DNA from: PSRI01 sp041484195
GTDB lineage: Bacteria; Bacteroidota; Bacteroidia; Chitinophagales; Chitinophagaceae
Assembly (NCBI GenBank): GCA_041484195.1
Contig: JBGPHC010000002.1
Coordinates: forward strand, 211,687 to 275,686
Direction of reading: 5' to 3'
Length of the DNA: 64,000 nucleotides
Shown: positions 37,851-47,018 of the stretch, in pieces
How the letters are laid out: the number at the start of each line of letters is the position of its first letter
Position numbering within the stretch: position 1 is the stretch's first letter
Position numbers and translations under genes: made by a program
Notes under the pieces: model-generated
Told to the model about the DNA's origin: nothing
What the model saw: only the letters and a program-made list of their open reading frames with translations
Database searches by the model: none

Positions 37851-38852
37851 ATGTTTGTCATTGAAAATTATCCCGTCGCCGTAGCATTTTGTTTCATAAC
37901 CATGCTTTGCTGGGGTTCCTGGGCCAATACCCAGAAATTAGCGTCCGGAAGCTGGCGTTTTGAATTATTCTATTGGGACTATGCTTTTGGCATCGTTTTG
38001 ACGTCGCTCATTTTTGCGTTTACCCTTGGCAGTAATGGCGAAACGGGACGGGGATTCCTGACCGATCTGGAACAGGCGCAGGTCAAATATTTAGGAAGCG
38101 CCCTTTTAGGAGGTGTAATCTTTAACCTGGCCAATATTTTATTGGTGGCCGCCATTTCAATTGCCGGCATGTCCGTGGCTTTCCCCGTAGGCATTGGCAT
38201 TGCCCTGGCACTTGGAGTCATCACAAATTATATCAGCAACCCTGTGGGAAATATCCTATTACTTTTCGGCGGCGTGGTATTGATTATTATAGCCATCATG
38301 CTGAATGCTTCCGCCTACAGGAAAATGCAGAAGGGATCTGGGGCTGTTTCTTCGAGGGGACTTATGCTTTCAGTGGTGAGTGGCTGCCTGATGGGTCTGT
38401 TTTACAAATTTGTGGCGGATTCCATCTCTCCCGATTTTCTCCTTTTAGAACCGGGTAAATTGAGTCCTTATACCGCAGTCGTGTTTTTTTCGATTGGTAT
38501 TTTCCTGAGCAATCTTTTATTCAACACCATTATCATGCGCAAGCCCTTTGTGGGTAATGCCGTTTCATTTTCAGATTATCTCCATGGCAGTTTTCGCAAT
38601 CACTTCATGGGCGTCCTGGGTGGAATGATCTGGTGCATCGGAATGTCGTTCAGCATCATCGCATCAGGAAAGGCGGGTCCGGCTATTTCCTATGGATTGG
38701 GGCAGGGCGCTACCATTGTTGCGGCCCTTTGGGGCATTTATGTATGGAAAGAATTCAGAAATGCGCCTCCAGGAACTAATAGAGTTCTAATGCTCATGTT
38801 ATTGCTGTATGCAGCCGGGCTGGCTTTGATCATTTTGGCGAGGAATTTCTAA
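37851..38852 (+). CDS. GRP-family sugar porter (DMT superfamily)
   Basis: The 333-residue protein has about ten hydrophobic segments in two halves, with MLCWGSWANTQKLASGSWRF at the first helix and ISIAGMSVAFPVGIGIALAL in the middle. This is the layout of glucose/ribose porters and related Bacteroidota permeases. It lies between a secreted glycohydrolase and a secreted nucleoside hydrolase, with ribokinase upstream, so ribose is the most likely cargo. It should sit in the inner membrane. Confidence 0.82.
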   Translation: MFVIENYPVAVAFCFITMLCWGSWANTQKLASGSWRFELFYWDYAFGIVLTSLIFAFTLGSNGETGRGFLTDLEQAQVKYLGSALLGGVIFNLANILLVAAISIAGMSVAFPVGIGIALALGVITNYISNPVGNILLLFGGVVLIIIAIMLNASAYRKMQKGSGAVSSRGLMLSVVSGCLMGLFYKFVADSISPDFLLLEPGKLSPYTAVVFFSIGIFLSNLLFNTIIMRKPFVGNAVSFSDYLHGSFRNHFMGVLGGMIWCIGMSFSIIASGKAGPAISYGLGQGATIVAALWGIYVWKEFRNAPPGTNRVLMLMLLLYAAGLALIILARNF

Positions 38853-38982
38853 GTAAGATTTACTCGTAAAATCAAGCGCCATGGCTTTCTAACGTGCAAC
38901 CTTATACTATGAACATGGATTCACTCAGAGTCTAATTCTTCCTGCACGAATTTATATTGATTTTCATTTTATAAACTTGCTC

Positions 38983-39987
38983 ATGAATCGCAAAATAATG
39001 ATATCACTTCGGATCGTGCCCTTGATACTGTTGCTGTCCTGCCCGGGGAAGACAATATCTCAATCTATTCCCTCAAAACCCGTCCTCATAATCTTTGATT
39101 CAGACATGGGTCCCGACTATGATGACGTGGGAGCGATAGCCATTTTGCATGCCCTTGCCGATAGCGGACAGGCGAAGATACTGGCCACGATAGCCAGCAC
39201 CAGGTATGAGCCAGTGGCGGGTGTTCTGAATGTATTCAACACTTATTTCAAGAGGCCGGATATTCCCATCGGCACGCCCAAAGGCCATGGACTGGAATTG
39301 CGCGATAAGCAGCACTGGACGGATAGTTTACTGGCCCACTATCCGCATCATTATTTGAAAAATGATGATGCTGCAGATGCGGTTGCGTTATATCGTAGCA
39401 TACTTTCCCGCCAGGGTTCGCATTCGGTCACCATCGTTACAGTGGGTTTTCTCACAAACCTGGCAGACCTGCTCAGGTCAGGACCCGATCAATATTCGCC
39501 ACTTAACGGCCAAGACCTGGTGAAACAGAAAGTGAAACAACTGGTATGCATGGCTGGCAGGTTTCCCTCCGGAAAGGAATTCAACGTGGAAAGAGATGCG
39601 GCCTCTTCCAAAATAGTCTTTGAGCAATGGGGCACACCTGTCTTGCTGAGTGGATTTGAAATTGGCATGAAGATCAAAACGGGTTTGCCACTCATTTACA
39701 ACGATGCCATCCAATACAGCCCTGTCAAAGATGTTTTCAGGATCAGCATTCCCCAGGCTCCGGAAGATTCAGCAGGAAGAATGAGTTGGGATGAAACCGC
39801 CGTATTGGTGGCCATAAAAGGATGGCAGCCCTGGTATCAGATCCAGGAAGGGCGTATGTTGGTTGCAGATGACGGGAGCAATACTTGGGATCCGAAAGGC
39901 AAAGGCCATTTCCACCTGATAGAAAATTGTCCGCCTGAAATGGTACAGCATGTTATAAATACCCTGATCATGCATCAGCCTCGATGA
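38983..39987 (+). CDS. Secreted nucleoside hydrolase
   Basis: The enzyme would split nucleosides into base and ribose. The calcium-binding N-terminal motif is visible as FDSDMGPDYDDVGAIAILH. ATIASTRYEPVAGVLNVF and the later SWDETAVLVAIKG with its Asp complete the IUNH pattern. A hydrophobic leader with LLLSCPGKTIS suggests a lipoprotein or exported enzyme, unlike the usual cytoplasmic form. I start at ATG 38983 because the in-frame TTG at 38977 adds only two residues. It ends the ribose operon and converges on the aldo/keto reductase gene. Confidence 0.88.
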   Translation: MNRKIMISLRIVPLILLLSCPGKTISQSIPSKPVLIIFDSDMGPDYDDVGAIAILHALADSGQAKILATIASTRYEPVAGVLNVFNTYFKRPDIPIGTPKGHGLELRDKQHWTDSLLAHYPHHYLKNDDAADAVALYRSILSRQGSHSVTIVTVGFLTNLADLLRSGPDQYSPLNGQDLVKQKVKQLVCMAGRFPSGKEFNVERDAASSKIVFEQWGTPVLLSGFEIGMKIKTGLPLIYNDAIQYSPVKDVFRISIPQAPEDSAGRMSWDETAVLVAIKGWQPWYQIQEGRMLVADDGSNTWDPKGKGHFHLIENCPPEMVQHVINTLIMHQPR

Positions 39988-39993
39988 ACAGGA

Positions 39994-40890
39994 TCAGCGA
40001 TGCTGGTCATACCGGTTTACCATAACCGATTCTCTCAATGCCTTGATTTCATTTTCAGTCAGCCAGGGAGCATGCGAAGCGGCGGCAGCGTCTTCCAATT
40101 GCTCGAGGGTTCGTATGCCAACAACTGCAGAACTGATAGCTGGATTTTGAATCACAAACCTGATGGCGGTTTGTGCTGGAGACCGTTTTTCAGAAGACAG
40201 GGCCCTGATTGCGAAAGCCGCCTTCCCTACTTCAGAGCTATCATATTTCAAATAAGATTCAGGCGGTTTAAGAACCAGGAGTCCTCTTGCCAAACTTCCT
40301 CTGGATAGTACACCAATATTATGTTCCTTTAATAATGTCAGGCATGTTTCTTCGGGTCTCCTGTCGAGAAGGCTATACTGCATCATCACGCTTACAATAC
40401 CCGAACGCTTCACATATTCACGGATCACATTAGGTCGGATTGAAGAAATCCCATAATGCCTGATCTTTCCCTGCGCCTTAAGGATTTCAAATGCTTCAAT
40501 AGACTCATCAATAGCATCGTCGATAGTGCCGCCATGCAATTGGTAGAGATCAATATAATCGGTTTGCAATCTCTTCAGGCTTCCTTCCACTGATGCGAGT
40601 ATATAATCTTTCCGGGGATTCCAATCCCAGCCACTGCCATCGGGTCGCCACTGATTGCCCACTTTGGTGGCGATGATAAGGTCTTTCCTGAACCCCTTCA
40701 ATATCGTACCCAGGTTGGTTTCGTTCGCCCCTTTCTGGTAGAGATCAGCCGTATCAAAAAAATTGATACCGGTTTCAATGGCCCGGTTAATCAACTGTCC
40801 GTTCGCATGCTGGTCTTCTCCCAGTGACATACATCCGAAACCTATCTCACTGACACGTAATTCAGATTTTCCTAATGACCGGTAATTCAT
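39994..40890 (-). CDS. Aldo/keto reductase
   Basis: This NADPH-dependent oxidoreductase has the (beta/alpha)8 fold. The start YRSLGKSELRVSEIGFGCMS is typical. The catalytic tetrad is Asp in NFFDTADLY, Tyr in DLYQKGANETNLG, Lys in LIIATKVGNQW and His in IDLYQLHGGTIDD. The substrate cannot be predicted. The gene is monocistronic, with its stop six bases from the stop of the convergent nucleoside hydrolase. Confidence 0.92.
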   Translation of the reverse strand: MNYRSLGKSELRVSEIGFGCMSLGEDQHANGQLINRAIETGINFFDTADLYQKGANETNLGTILKGFRKDLIIATKVGNQWRPDGSGWDWNPRKDYILASVEGSLKRLQTDYIDLYQLHGGTIDDAIDESIEAFEILKAQGKIRHYGISSIRPNVIREYVKRSGIVSVMMQYSLLDRRPEETCLTLLKEHNIGVLSRGSLARGLLVLKPPESYLKYDSSEVGKAAFAIRALSSEKRSPAQTAIRFVIQNPAISSAVVGIRTLEQLEDAAAASHAPWLTENEIKALRESVMVNRYDQHR

Positions 40891-41008
40891 TCGAGTAAAG
40901 ATTTAGAGATGAGCCATAATAATGTTCCCGGCATTGGTAAGCCATCCTTAACCGGCTCATACTTCTCAATGCATTTTTTCAAATAAGGTATTTCCAACCG
41001 AAGGGCAA

Positions 41009-42118
41009 TTACACTCTGAGGAAAACTCTTTTCCGATACAGGAAATAGAGGAAGGCCCATTTTACCAGCAGGTAGCAGAATACCATGACCAGAATGTTGT
41101 ATGGATTACCTACCAGTTGTCCCACCCATTGGAAGAAGCCCCTGGTGCCGTATTCCCAATTAATGAAGCGGCCTGACATATAGATCAGGATTGAATTCAT
41201 GCCAATGACCTTAAGGAAAAACGCCCATTTTTTATAACCCAGCACATCAATAATAAAATAGAAAAGCGCCAGCAAAAGCAGGCTTATGCCTCCAACATGC
41301 AGCACAAAGGAGCTTGTCCATAAATTTTTGTTGATCGGGAAAACCAGGTTCCAAATTTGAGCCAGCACCAGGAAAATTATGCCAACTGTGACCATGCGGA
41401 GTACTTTGTTCCGTTGGCTGAATCTGCTATTCCTAAGTAAAGTTCCTGTGAATATACCCAGCAAACCAGTAGCAATGGCAGGGATTGTAGATACCAACCC
41501 TTCCGGATCGTGAATGACAAGATAAAGCCTGCCTGGAATGATGTTGCGATCAATATAAGAGGCAAAATTGCCTTCCATAGTCAAATCGCCCCTTGGATAG
41601 AGAGGCGCCGAGTTAAACAGTAACAGCAACCAATACCCGATGAGCAAAGCGGCAAACCAGATATATTGTCCCCTTTGTTTGGTATAGAGGTAAATGATAT
41701 TGGCAAACATATAGGCGAGACCTATACGCCCTAATACACTCGGAAAACGCACCTGGTCCAGTGGCCTTATTTGCAACCCATTATTATAAATGATGCCCAG
41801 CAACACAAGTATCAATCCTCTTTTGATCACGCGCCATAATAATTGCCGGCGAGTCTTCCCTTTTTCAAGTTCCCGCCCCACCGAGTAAGGCGTTGCAACA
41901 CCTGCCAGAAAAAGAAAGAGAGGGAAAATCAGGTCGTATGCATGAAATCCATTCCAATCAGGATGTGTAAACTGGTTGGAAATAGCTCCCCAAAATGAGG
42001 AGCCTGTAATCTTGAAAAGATTGTGAAAAATCTCTTCTCCTCCAATGATCCAGAACATATCAAATCCACGAAGCGCGTCCAGAGAATAGAGACGCTGGGT
42101 TAAGGCATTTTCTTGCAT
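41009..42118 (-). CDS. DUF5009/heparan-acetyltransferase-like membrane protein
   Basis: Ten or so transmembrane helices are preceded by QRLYSLDALRGFDMFWIIGG, the conserved start of the HGSNAT/YeiB-like acyltransferase families. FHAYDLIFPLFLFLAGVATP follows, and FPSVLGRIGLAYMFANIIYL and VIGMNSILIYM are also typical. Bacteroidota members (often annotated DUF5009) are presumed to transfer acyl groups to sugars across the membrane. Neighbouring genes for a creatininase-like and a glycoside-hydrolase-like protein would suit carbohydrate work, but they lie on the other strand. Confidence 0.82.
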   Translation of the reverse strand: MQENALTQRLYSLDALRGFDMFWIIGGEEIFHNLFKITGSSFWGAISNQFTHPDWNGFHAYDLIFPLFLFLAGVATPYSVGRELEKGKTRRQLLWRVIKRGLILVLLGIIYNNGLQIRPLDQVRFPSVLGRIGLAYMFANIIYLYTKQRGQYIWFAALLIGYWLLLLFNSAPLYPRGDLTMEGNFASYIDRNIIPGRLYLVIHDPEGLVSTIPAIATGLLGIFTGTLLRNSRFSQRNKVLRMVTVGIIFLVLAQIWNLVFPINKNLWTSSFVLHVGGISLLLLALFYFIIDVLGYKKWAFFLKVIGMNSILIYMSGRFINWEYGTRGFFQWVGQLVGNPYNILVMVFCYLLVKWAFLYFLYRKRVFLRV

Positions 42119-42409
42119 GATGGTGAAGGCGTTTTTTTAGAAGGTCTGCGGGGATAATTGAGAATTTAAGAAAGCTGATACGCTCTTGCAAACTCACACT
42201 GGGAACTAAAATTAATCGTTTTGATGAAATTCGCATCATGAATATATGATTCCCGCAATAAATAATTTTATGTGTGTCTGTGCCAGGCAGCAGTTTTTGT
42301 ACTAACTTTCTAACCGTTTTAAAGAGAGGGAAGCTTCCTCCTTAGTTTTGGAAATATACTATCTAACCTGTTCACACACTATCTCAAACCATCTTAAATT
42401 ATTAAATCC

Positions 42410-43264
42410 ATGAAAATTGTATTAGTCCTTTTTCTTATTTGTAGCTCAGCCGCTGCGCAGGAAATTCCCAGCCGCTGGGATGAATTAGTAGCCAGTGACT
42501 GGCCCCTGGCCCTGGAAAAATCTTCCAAAACCTGCATTCTCCCGATTGGAATTCTGGAAAAGCATGGACCGCATGACCCTATTGGCTCTGACCTGATACA
42601 TGTGCGGGAATGGGCGTCGCGCGCCACTAAAAAAGAGTATGCAGTCGTTTTCCCTGATTATTTCTATGGACAGATCAATGAAGCAAAGCACCAATACGGG
42701 ACCTTCGCCCTGCCCAGCCGTGTGGTATGGGATATGCTTGAAGCTACTTGTGATGAAATCGCCCGCAATGGATTTGATAAAATCGTAATCATCAATGGGC
42801 ATGGCGGGAATCCGCAATTGATAAGGTATTTCATTCAAACCCGCCTTGAAAAACCCCGAAATTACGCGGTATATTTTTTTGAACCGGCTCAGGATTCTGC
42901 ATTCAACGAAAAACTAAAGAAGCTGAGAAAATCTGATCCCCTGGGTGACCAGCATGCCGGTGAAAGAGAGACTTCTACCCTGCTCTATCTTCGTCCGGAC
43001 CTCGTCAAGATGGATCGTGCCACCCAGGAGTCTGGAGAAAATCAAAAACGGCTAGCCCTACCTGCAGGAGTGTACACCGCAATCTGGTGGTATGCCAGCT
43101 ACCCGAATCACTATGCTGGTGAAGGTGCCAAAGCAACCAGGGAATTGGGGCAATTTCTGACAGAGCACACAGTAGAATCGCTAATAAAAGCGCTGAAAGC
43201 AATAAAGGCAGACACCAAAACACTGGAATTGCAAAAAGAATATTTTGATAAATTCAAGAAATAA
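42410..43264 (+). CDS. Exported creatininase-family amidohydrolase
   Basis: A signal peptide (MKIVLVLFLICSSAAAQ) leads into a creatinine amidohydrolase fold. The metal ligands are expected in CILPIGILEKHGPHDPIGSD, IVIINGHGGNPQLIRYF and GDQHAGERETSTLLYL. Family members hydrolyse cyclic amides or related substrates with two metal ions. The true substrate here is unknown, and export argues against a role in cytoplasmic creatinine use. The Tat-like glycoside-hydrolase gene follows 75 bases downstream and may be cotranscribed. Confidence 0.82.
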   Translation: MKIVLVLFLICSSAAAQEIPSRWDELVASDWPLALEKSSKTCILPIGILEKHGPHDPIGSDLIHVREWASRATKKEYAVVFPDYFYGQINEAKHQYGTFALPSRVVWDMLEATCDEIARNGFDKIVIINGHGGNPQLIRYFIQTRLEKPRNYAVYFFEPAQDSAFNEKLKKLRKSDPLGDQHAGERETSTLLYLRPDLVKMDRATQESGENQKRLALPAGVYTAIWWYASYPNHYAGEGAKATRELGQFLTEHTVESLIKALKAIKADTKTLELQKEYFDKFKK

Positions 43265-43339
43265 GAATTGATGCTTTGTACCACCATATGCATATTCAAA
43301 TAACCGCCTGTAGCCAAAATTCATTAATCAATATCTGAA

Positions 43340-45142
43340 ATGCAGCGCCGACAATTCTTCAGGAATACCATTGGCTGGAGCCTCGCCTTCTATCCATTTT
43401 CACAGGAACTCAGAGAATCCGATGGCCCTCTGTTGAAAAAACCCCATCGCCACATGCCTTCCTTAGGTCCCAAAAGGCCTGTAAATATTTATAACAACTG
43501 GTCTTCCTATGACGAGCTTTCAGACAATATTCCACTAACGGAAGAACTGGCCATGCGAGAATTGCGTGAGATCATTCGTCTCAAGAAAAATGGAGTTCAT
43601 ATTGACTATTATGTGATGGATGCTTTTTGGTTTGACAGGGCCGGTGGATACCGCACCTGGAACCGGCAACATTGGCCAAATGGACCAGACAAATGGCTGC
43701 AATCCTGCAAGGATAACGATATCAAACCCGGTATGTGGTTCTCCACAAACCTGGTGGCTACCCGAAGCGGGCCTTTTTTAGACATTATTTCCGAATGGAA
43801 AGATTCATTGGCAACAGATCCAAATATACTTTGCCTTTTCAGTGGCGGTTATCTCAGGCACCTTGCCGAAACACTGCAGATTTGGGCCGATAAGGGAGTC
43901 AGGCTTTTCAAATTTGATTTTGCATATTTTTTCGCTGCTACTGAAGCGGTGAAGAAAGTACATATTCCATCTGAAATTGAAGAAATGAATCGCCTGGCAT
44001 TCATGGATATGCTAAAGCAATTCCGTTATAGAAATCCTGAGGTATTGATCACCGGCTACAATGGATTTGGCGGCGACATGGACGATACTGTAACAGATTT
44101 CCGAAAGACAGTCGACCCGAGATGGATGGACGTTTTTGATACCCTGTATAGCGGTGATCCCCGGATATCAGACGTACCCGCCATCAATTTCTGGCGCTCA
44201 CAGGATATTTACAGCGACCACATGGTGCGCCAATTTGAATTTAACGGACTGGCTCTGCAAAGGATTGATAATTGTGGGTTCATGATCGGTAAGACCGGAA
44301 CCTGTTATTATCGCGCGAATCATGCCTGGAAAAGCATGCTCATTATGGAACTCGCTCGCGGCGGCTGGGCAAATGTATATCATGGTAATCTTGAATTGCT
44401 GAGCGATGCCGATGGTTCCTGGTTTGCGAAGACCCAACAAATGTTCAATACATTGCAGCGATATGGAACTACCAGCACTTTCGGCGGAATTCCGGGACAT
44501 CGCGAGCCTTATGGCTTTATGTCCGAAGCCATCACGGGAAAATTGATTATAGTCGTCAATCCTACGCAAAGCTTCAAAGAAATAATCCTGCCTGTTTATA
44601 CAAATGAATCCGGCAGCATACTTTTTACGGATGAGGGATTCCGTCCTGAATTAAAAGCCAATAAAATAGTATTGGGTCCTGAGCAAATGGCAATGACCGG
44701 TTGGGGGGAATATGCCGATAAGAAATATGATTTGGGCATTGAAGAGGCTAACCATATTCCAAATACTATTGAAAAGTTGAATACCGATTTTAAAGAGTCC
44801 GGCAAGAACCAGGTTGCAGCTAAGCTGAATGCGCCAGCAGGGAAAAATATCCGAATCCTTCTGCAACAGTTTGGACCAGATGACCTTCCCCACCGGTCCT
44901 GGGGAGGCGCCCCTCCGGATGGCAGGAAGATGGATGAAATGCTCCGGATACAGGTCACACAAAATGGGAAAAAAATTCCACTGAGAATTCAATATGATAA
45001 AATGATCTGGAGCGGACTCTCATGGGGGGCCGCCGAATTGCCTGGCGATAATTTCAATCCCCGCCTACCGATTGATATTCTTTGTTCCTCATCTGAAAAT
45101 GATGCCATGAAACTCGGGGTGGAACTGTATGCCTGCTCCTAA
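43340..45142 (+). CDS. Glycoside hydrolase-like protein of the alpha-galactosidase (clan GH-D) type
   Basis: The N-terminus MQRRQFFRNTIGWSLAFYPF resembles a twin-arginine leader. The catalytic barrel has a strand-end pattern like GH36/GH27 enzymes: NIYNNWSSYDELSD, HIDYYVMDAFWFDRAGGYRT, KPGMWFSTNLVA and KGVRLFKFDFAYFFAA. In the last, the Asp after KF would be the nucleophile candidate. A second Asp candidate lies near MDVFDTLYSGDPRISD. The C-terminal part (about residues 390-600) is beta-rich. I do not recognise a characterised subfamily, so activity on an alpha-linked sugar is only a suggestion. Confidence 0.62.
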   Translation: MQRRQFFRNTIGWSLAFYPFSQELRESDGPLLKKPHRHMPSLGPKRPVNIYNNWSSYDELSDNIPLTEELAMRELREIIRLKKNGVHIDYYVMDAFWFDRAGGYRTWNRQHWPNGPDKWLQSCKDNDIKPGMWFSTNLVATRSGPFLDIISEWKDSLATDPNILCLFSGGYLRHLAETLQIWADKGVRLFKFDFAYFFAATEAVKKVHIPSEIEEMNRLAFMDMLKQFRYRNPEVLITGYNGFGGDMDDTVTDFRKTVDPRWMDVFDTLYSGDPRISDVPAINFWRSQDIYSDHMVRQFEFNGLALQRIDNCGFMIGKTGTCYYRANHAWKSMLIMELARGGWANVYHGNLELLSDADGSWFAKTQQMFNTLQRYGTTSTFGGIPGHREPYGFMSEAITGKLIIVVNPTQSFKEIILPVYTNESGSILFTDEGFRPELKANKIVLGPEQMAMTGWGEYADKKYDLGIEEANHIPNTIEKLNTDFKESGKNQVAAKLNAPAGKNIRILLQQFGPDDLPHRSWGGAPPDGRKMDEMLRIQVTQNGKKIPLRIQYDKMIWSGLSWGAAELPGDNFNPRLPIDILCSSSENDAMKLGVELYACS

Positions 45143-45317
45143 GAATCACTGCTACTCCGGCTAACCATAGCAGTAAGCAACCTGATTCCTGCTTTTGGGA
45201 TTTTTCCATCCATCGATGAAGCCCAATTATCTTCAAAAAAAGCCCAAAAAACGAAAACAGCCCGGTCGTAATCATTTCAGGGCACCCTTTCACGTTATAT
45301 AGTGGAAATCAATTTTT

Positions 45318-45743
45318 ATGAAAAAGACTCTTGCAGTGGCCCTGGTTTGTTTGATAGGTGCAAGTCTTGAGGCCCAGGATGGATCATACAATTTCTCTTC
45401 AACCTATGTGCAATACGTAAAGTACGACACTCAACAGAAATCCTATTACGTAGATAGTGAAGGTAACCTGATTTCAAATATCCTGATCAGAGACAGCCTG
45501 GTTTCCCTGATAACGATTTGCCAGGACAAACCCACTATAGTAACTATCAAGGTGAGCGATATCAAGAAGGATTCCCTCGACAGCCACATGACCTTTACCC
45601 TCTGCGGTATCAATATCAAGGATCTGAAACAGGTGAAATTGGGATTCTGGTTCATTGCAGGGGAATTGGATCAGGTGAGTTATATGGATGAGGCCTCCCA
45701 GCAATTCATCGCTTTCCGGGATCTGAAAAAAGTCGAAAACTAA
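45318..45743 (+). CDS. Small secreted protein of unknown function
   Basis: The 141-residue product has a signal peptide (MKKTLAVALVCLIGASLEAQ) and a mature part rich in beta-strand pattern. I do not recognise a family. It starts 175 bases after the glycoside-hydrolase-like gene and is followed by a long hairpin, so it probably has its own transcript end there. Confidence 0.6.
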   Translation: MKKTLAVALVCLIGASLEAQDGSYNFSSTYVQYVKYDTQQKSYYVDSEGNLISNILIRDSLVSLITICQDKPTIVTIKVSDIKKDSLDSHMTFTLCGINIKDLKQVKLGFWFIAGELDQVSYMDEASQQFIAFRDLKKVEN

Positions 45744-45769
45744 TTCCAGGCATTTCAAATAGCTAAAGG

Positions 45770-45839
45770 AAACCACCAGGCACAGAGGTCAGCGCAAAAT
45801 AGAAACCCTAACGGCGCTACCACAGGATCCTGGTGGTTT
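45770..45839 (+). terminator. Long hairpin, possible terminator
   Basis: An 11-bp perfect stem (45770-45780 with 45829-45839) encloses a second, imperfect stem (around 45787-45795 with 45814-45821). A T-rich but interrupted run follows. It lies 26 bases after the small secreted protein gene. The large loop is unusual for a simple terminator, so a structured RNA element cannot be excluded. Confidence 0.45.
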
Positions 45840-45979
45840 AATTATTACCCTACAAACCCAATGCCCCTTCCTATATGGTAATCGGTTCAACTACCCGGCG
45901 CTTAACCATATATCATATTTCTTCAAATACTGCCTTTCTTTTTTATATTTTGAAGTGATTTTTTTAACCATATTCAAAT

Positions 45980-46507
45980 ATGAAAAAGCTTGTCATACTG
46001 TTTCTGCTGCCCGCGTTCACCGCATGCGCGCAGAATTCCGTTAACCCCACACTCAAGAGTATTTTGCTTGAACAACTCAGGACTACCCACAACCAGAAGG
46101 ATTGGTTCGTGCCAGTAAACATTGCCCTGGAAGGACTCAGCGCCGAACAGGCCATGTGGAGAGACAGCAGCGGCAATCATTCTATAGGTCAATTGACCAC
46201 ACATTTAATTTTCTGGAATGAACAGCAATTGGCAAAATTCAAAGGGGAAAAGCCTGTCGCCTTCAATGGGAATAATGATGAAACCTTCTCTAATTTTGAC
46301 AAGAATAGTTGGAATGCCACTGTAAAGAAACTCGATGAGGTGCTCACGGAATGGGAAAAACTCGTACAAGCCGCCGACGAAAACAAACTGAAGGACTGGT
46401 ATTCGGCGATCGCGCATATCGGCACCCATAATGCATATCACACTGGACAAATCATTTATATCCGTAAAGAACAGGGATCCTGGAACCCCGCGAATGGAGT
46501 GAAATAA
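45980..46507 (+). CDS. DinB-like protein with lipoprotein leader
   Basis: The four-helix DinB/YfiT fold is suggested by SIGQLTTHLIFWNEQQLAKF and IGTHNAYHTGQIIYIRKEQG, with His residues positioned for a metal site. Unusually, it starts with a leader and lipobox (MKKLVILFLLPAFTACAQ). It would therefore be anchored in the periplasm rather than cytoplasmic like most bacillithiol or mycothiol transferase relatives. The substrate is unknown. Confidence 0.78.
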   Translation: MKKLVILFLLPAFTACAQNSVNPTLKSILLEQLRTTHNQKDWFVPVNIALEGLSAEQAMWRDSSGNHSIGQLTTHLIFWNEQQLAKFKGEKPVAFNGNNDETFSNFDKNSWNATVKKLDEVLTEWEKLVQAADENKLKDWYSAIAHIGTHNAYHTGQIIYIRKEQGSWNPANGVK

Positions 46508-47018
46508 GAAGAAAGGAATTTAAAATTCCCCTCCAAAATCTTTTTTTAATGTAACCGCGACTTTGGTTTGCATCTATTGGACCATCGCTAATGTAATAGC
46601 GCAACTGGTTATTAGAGAAATGCGATCCGATGTATTTTTCTCAATTATTTTGGTCCGCCATCAACCTCTCCACCGCCTTCAATTGATTTTATCTCCCTCA
46701 AAAAACTTTTGCATTCTTCTATTATTAACGAAATGCAAAAGTCCCTCTTCGCCATAATTTTCTTCCTGCCTTCTTGCAACATTCTTTTCCTGCTGCTGGT
46801 TATTGCAATTAGATAGAACAGTGTCCAGCCGGCTGAAGTCACGGACTTGTATCAAAACCGGGCTGAATTGTTCGAATCCGAACGGTCCCACTCTCTGAAT
46901 ACAAACGCAAGTATTTATTTATCAATGATTAACAAATTGGAACAGGCTTTGATTTTATGGTCTCAACATCAAAAGAAACTAAAGGATTACATGGTATAAC
47001 AGTTTAAAACTAATCAGG
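46508..47018. other. Gene-poor stretch with a possible dead short reading frame
   Basis: No intact gene is seen. A frame from ATG 46733 encodes a hydrophobic leader-like piece (MQKSLFAIIFFLPSCNILFL), stops at TAG 46814-46816, and then stays open with coding-like composition (AEVTDLYQNRAELFESERSH) to TAA 46997-46999. It could be a small secreted protein broken by a nonsense change, or chance. No homology is recognised. Confidence 0.3.

Noticed and set aside
46860..46885. GTTCGAATCC string resembling a tRNA T-loop
   Set aside because: No matching acceptor stem, anticodon arm or D-arm could be drawn around it.
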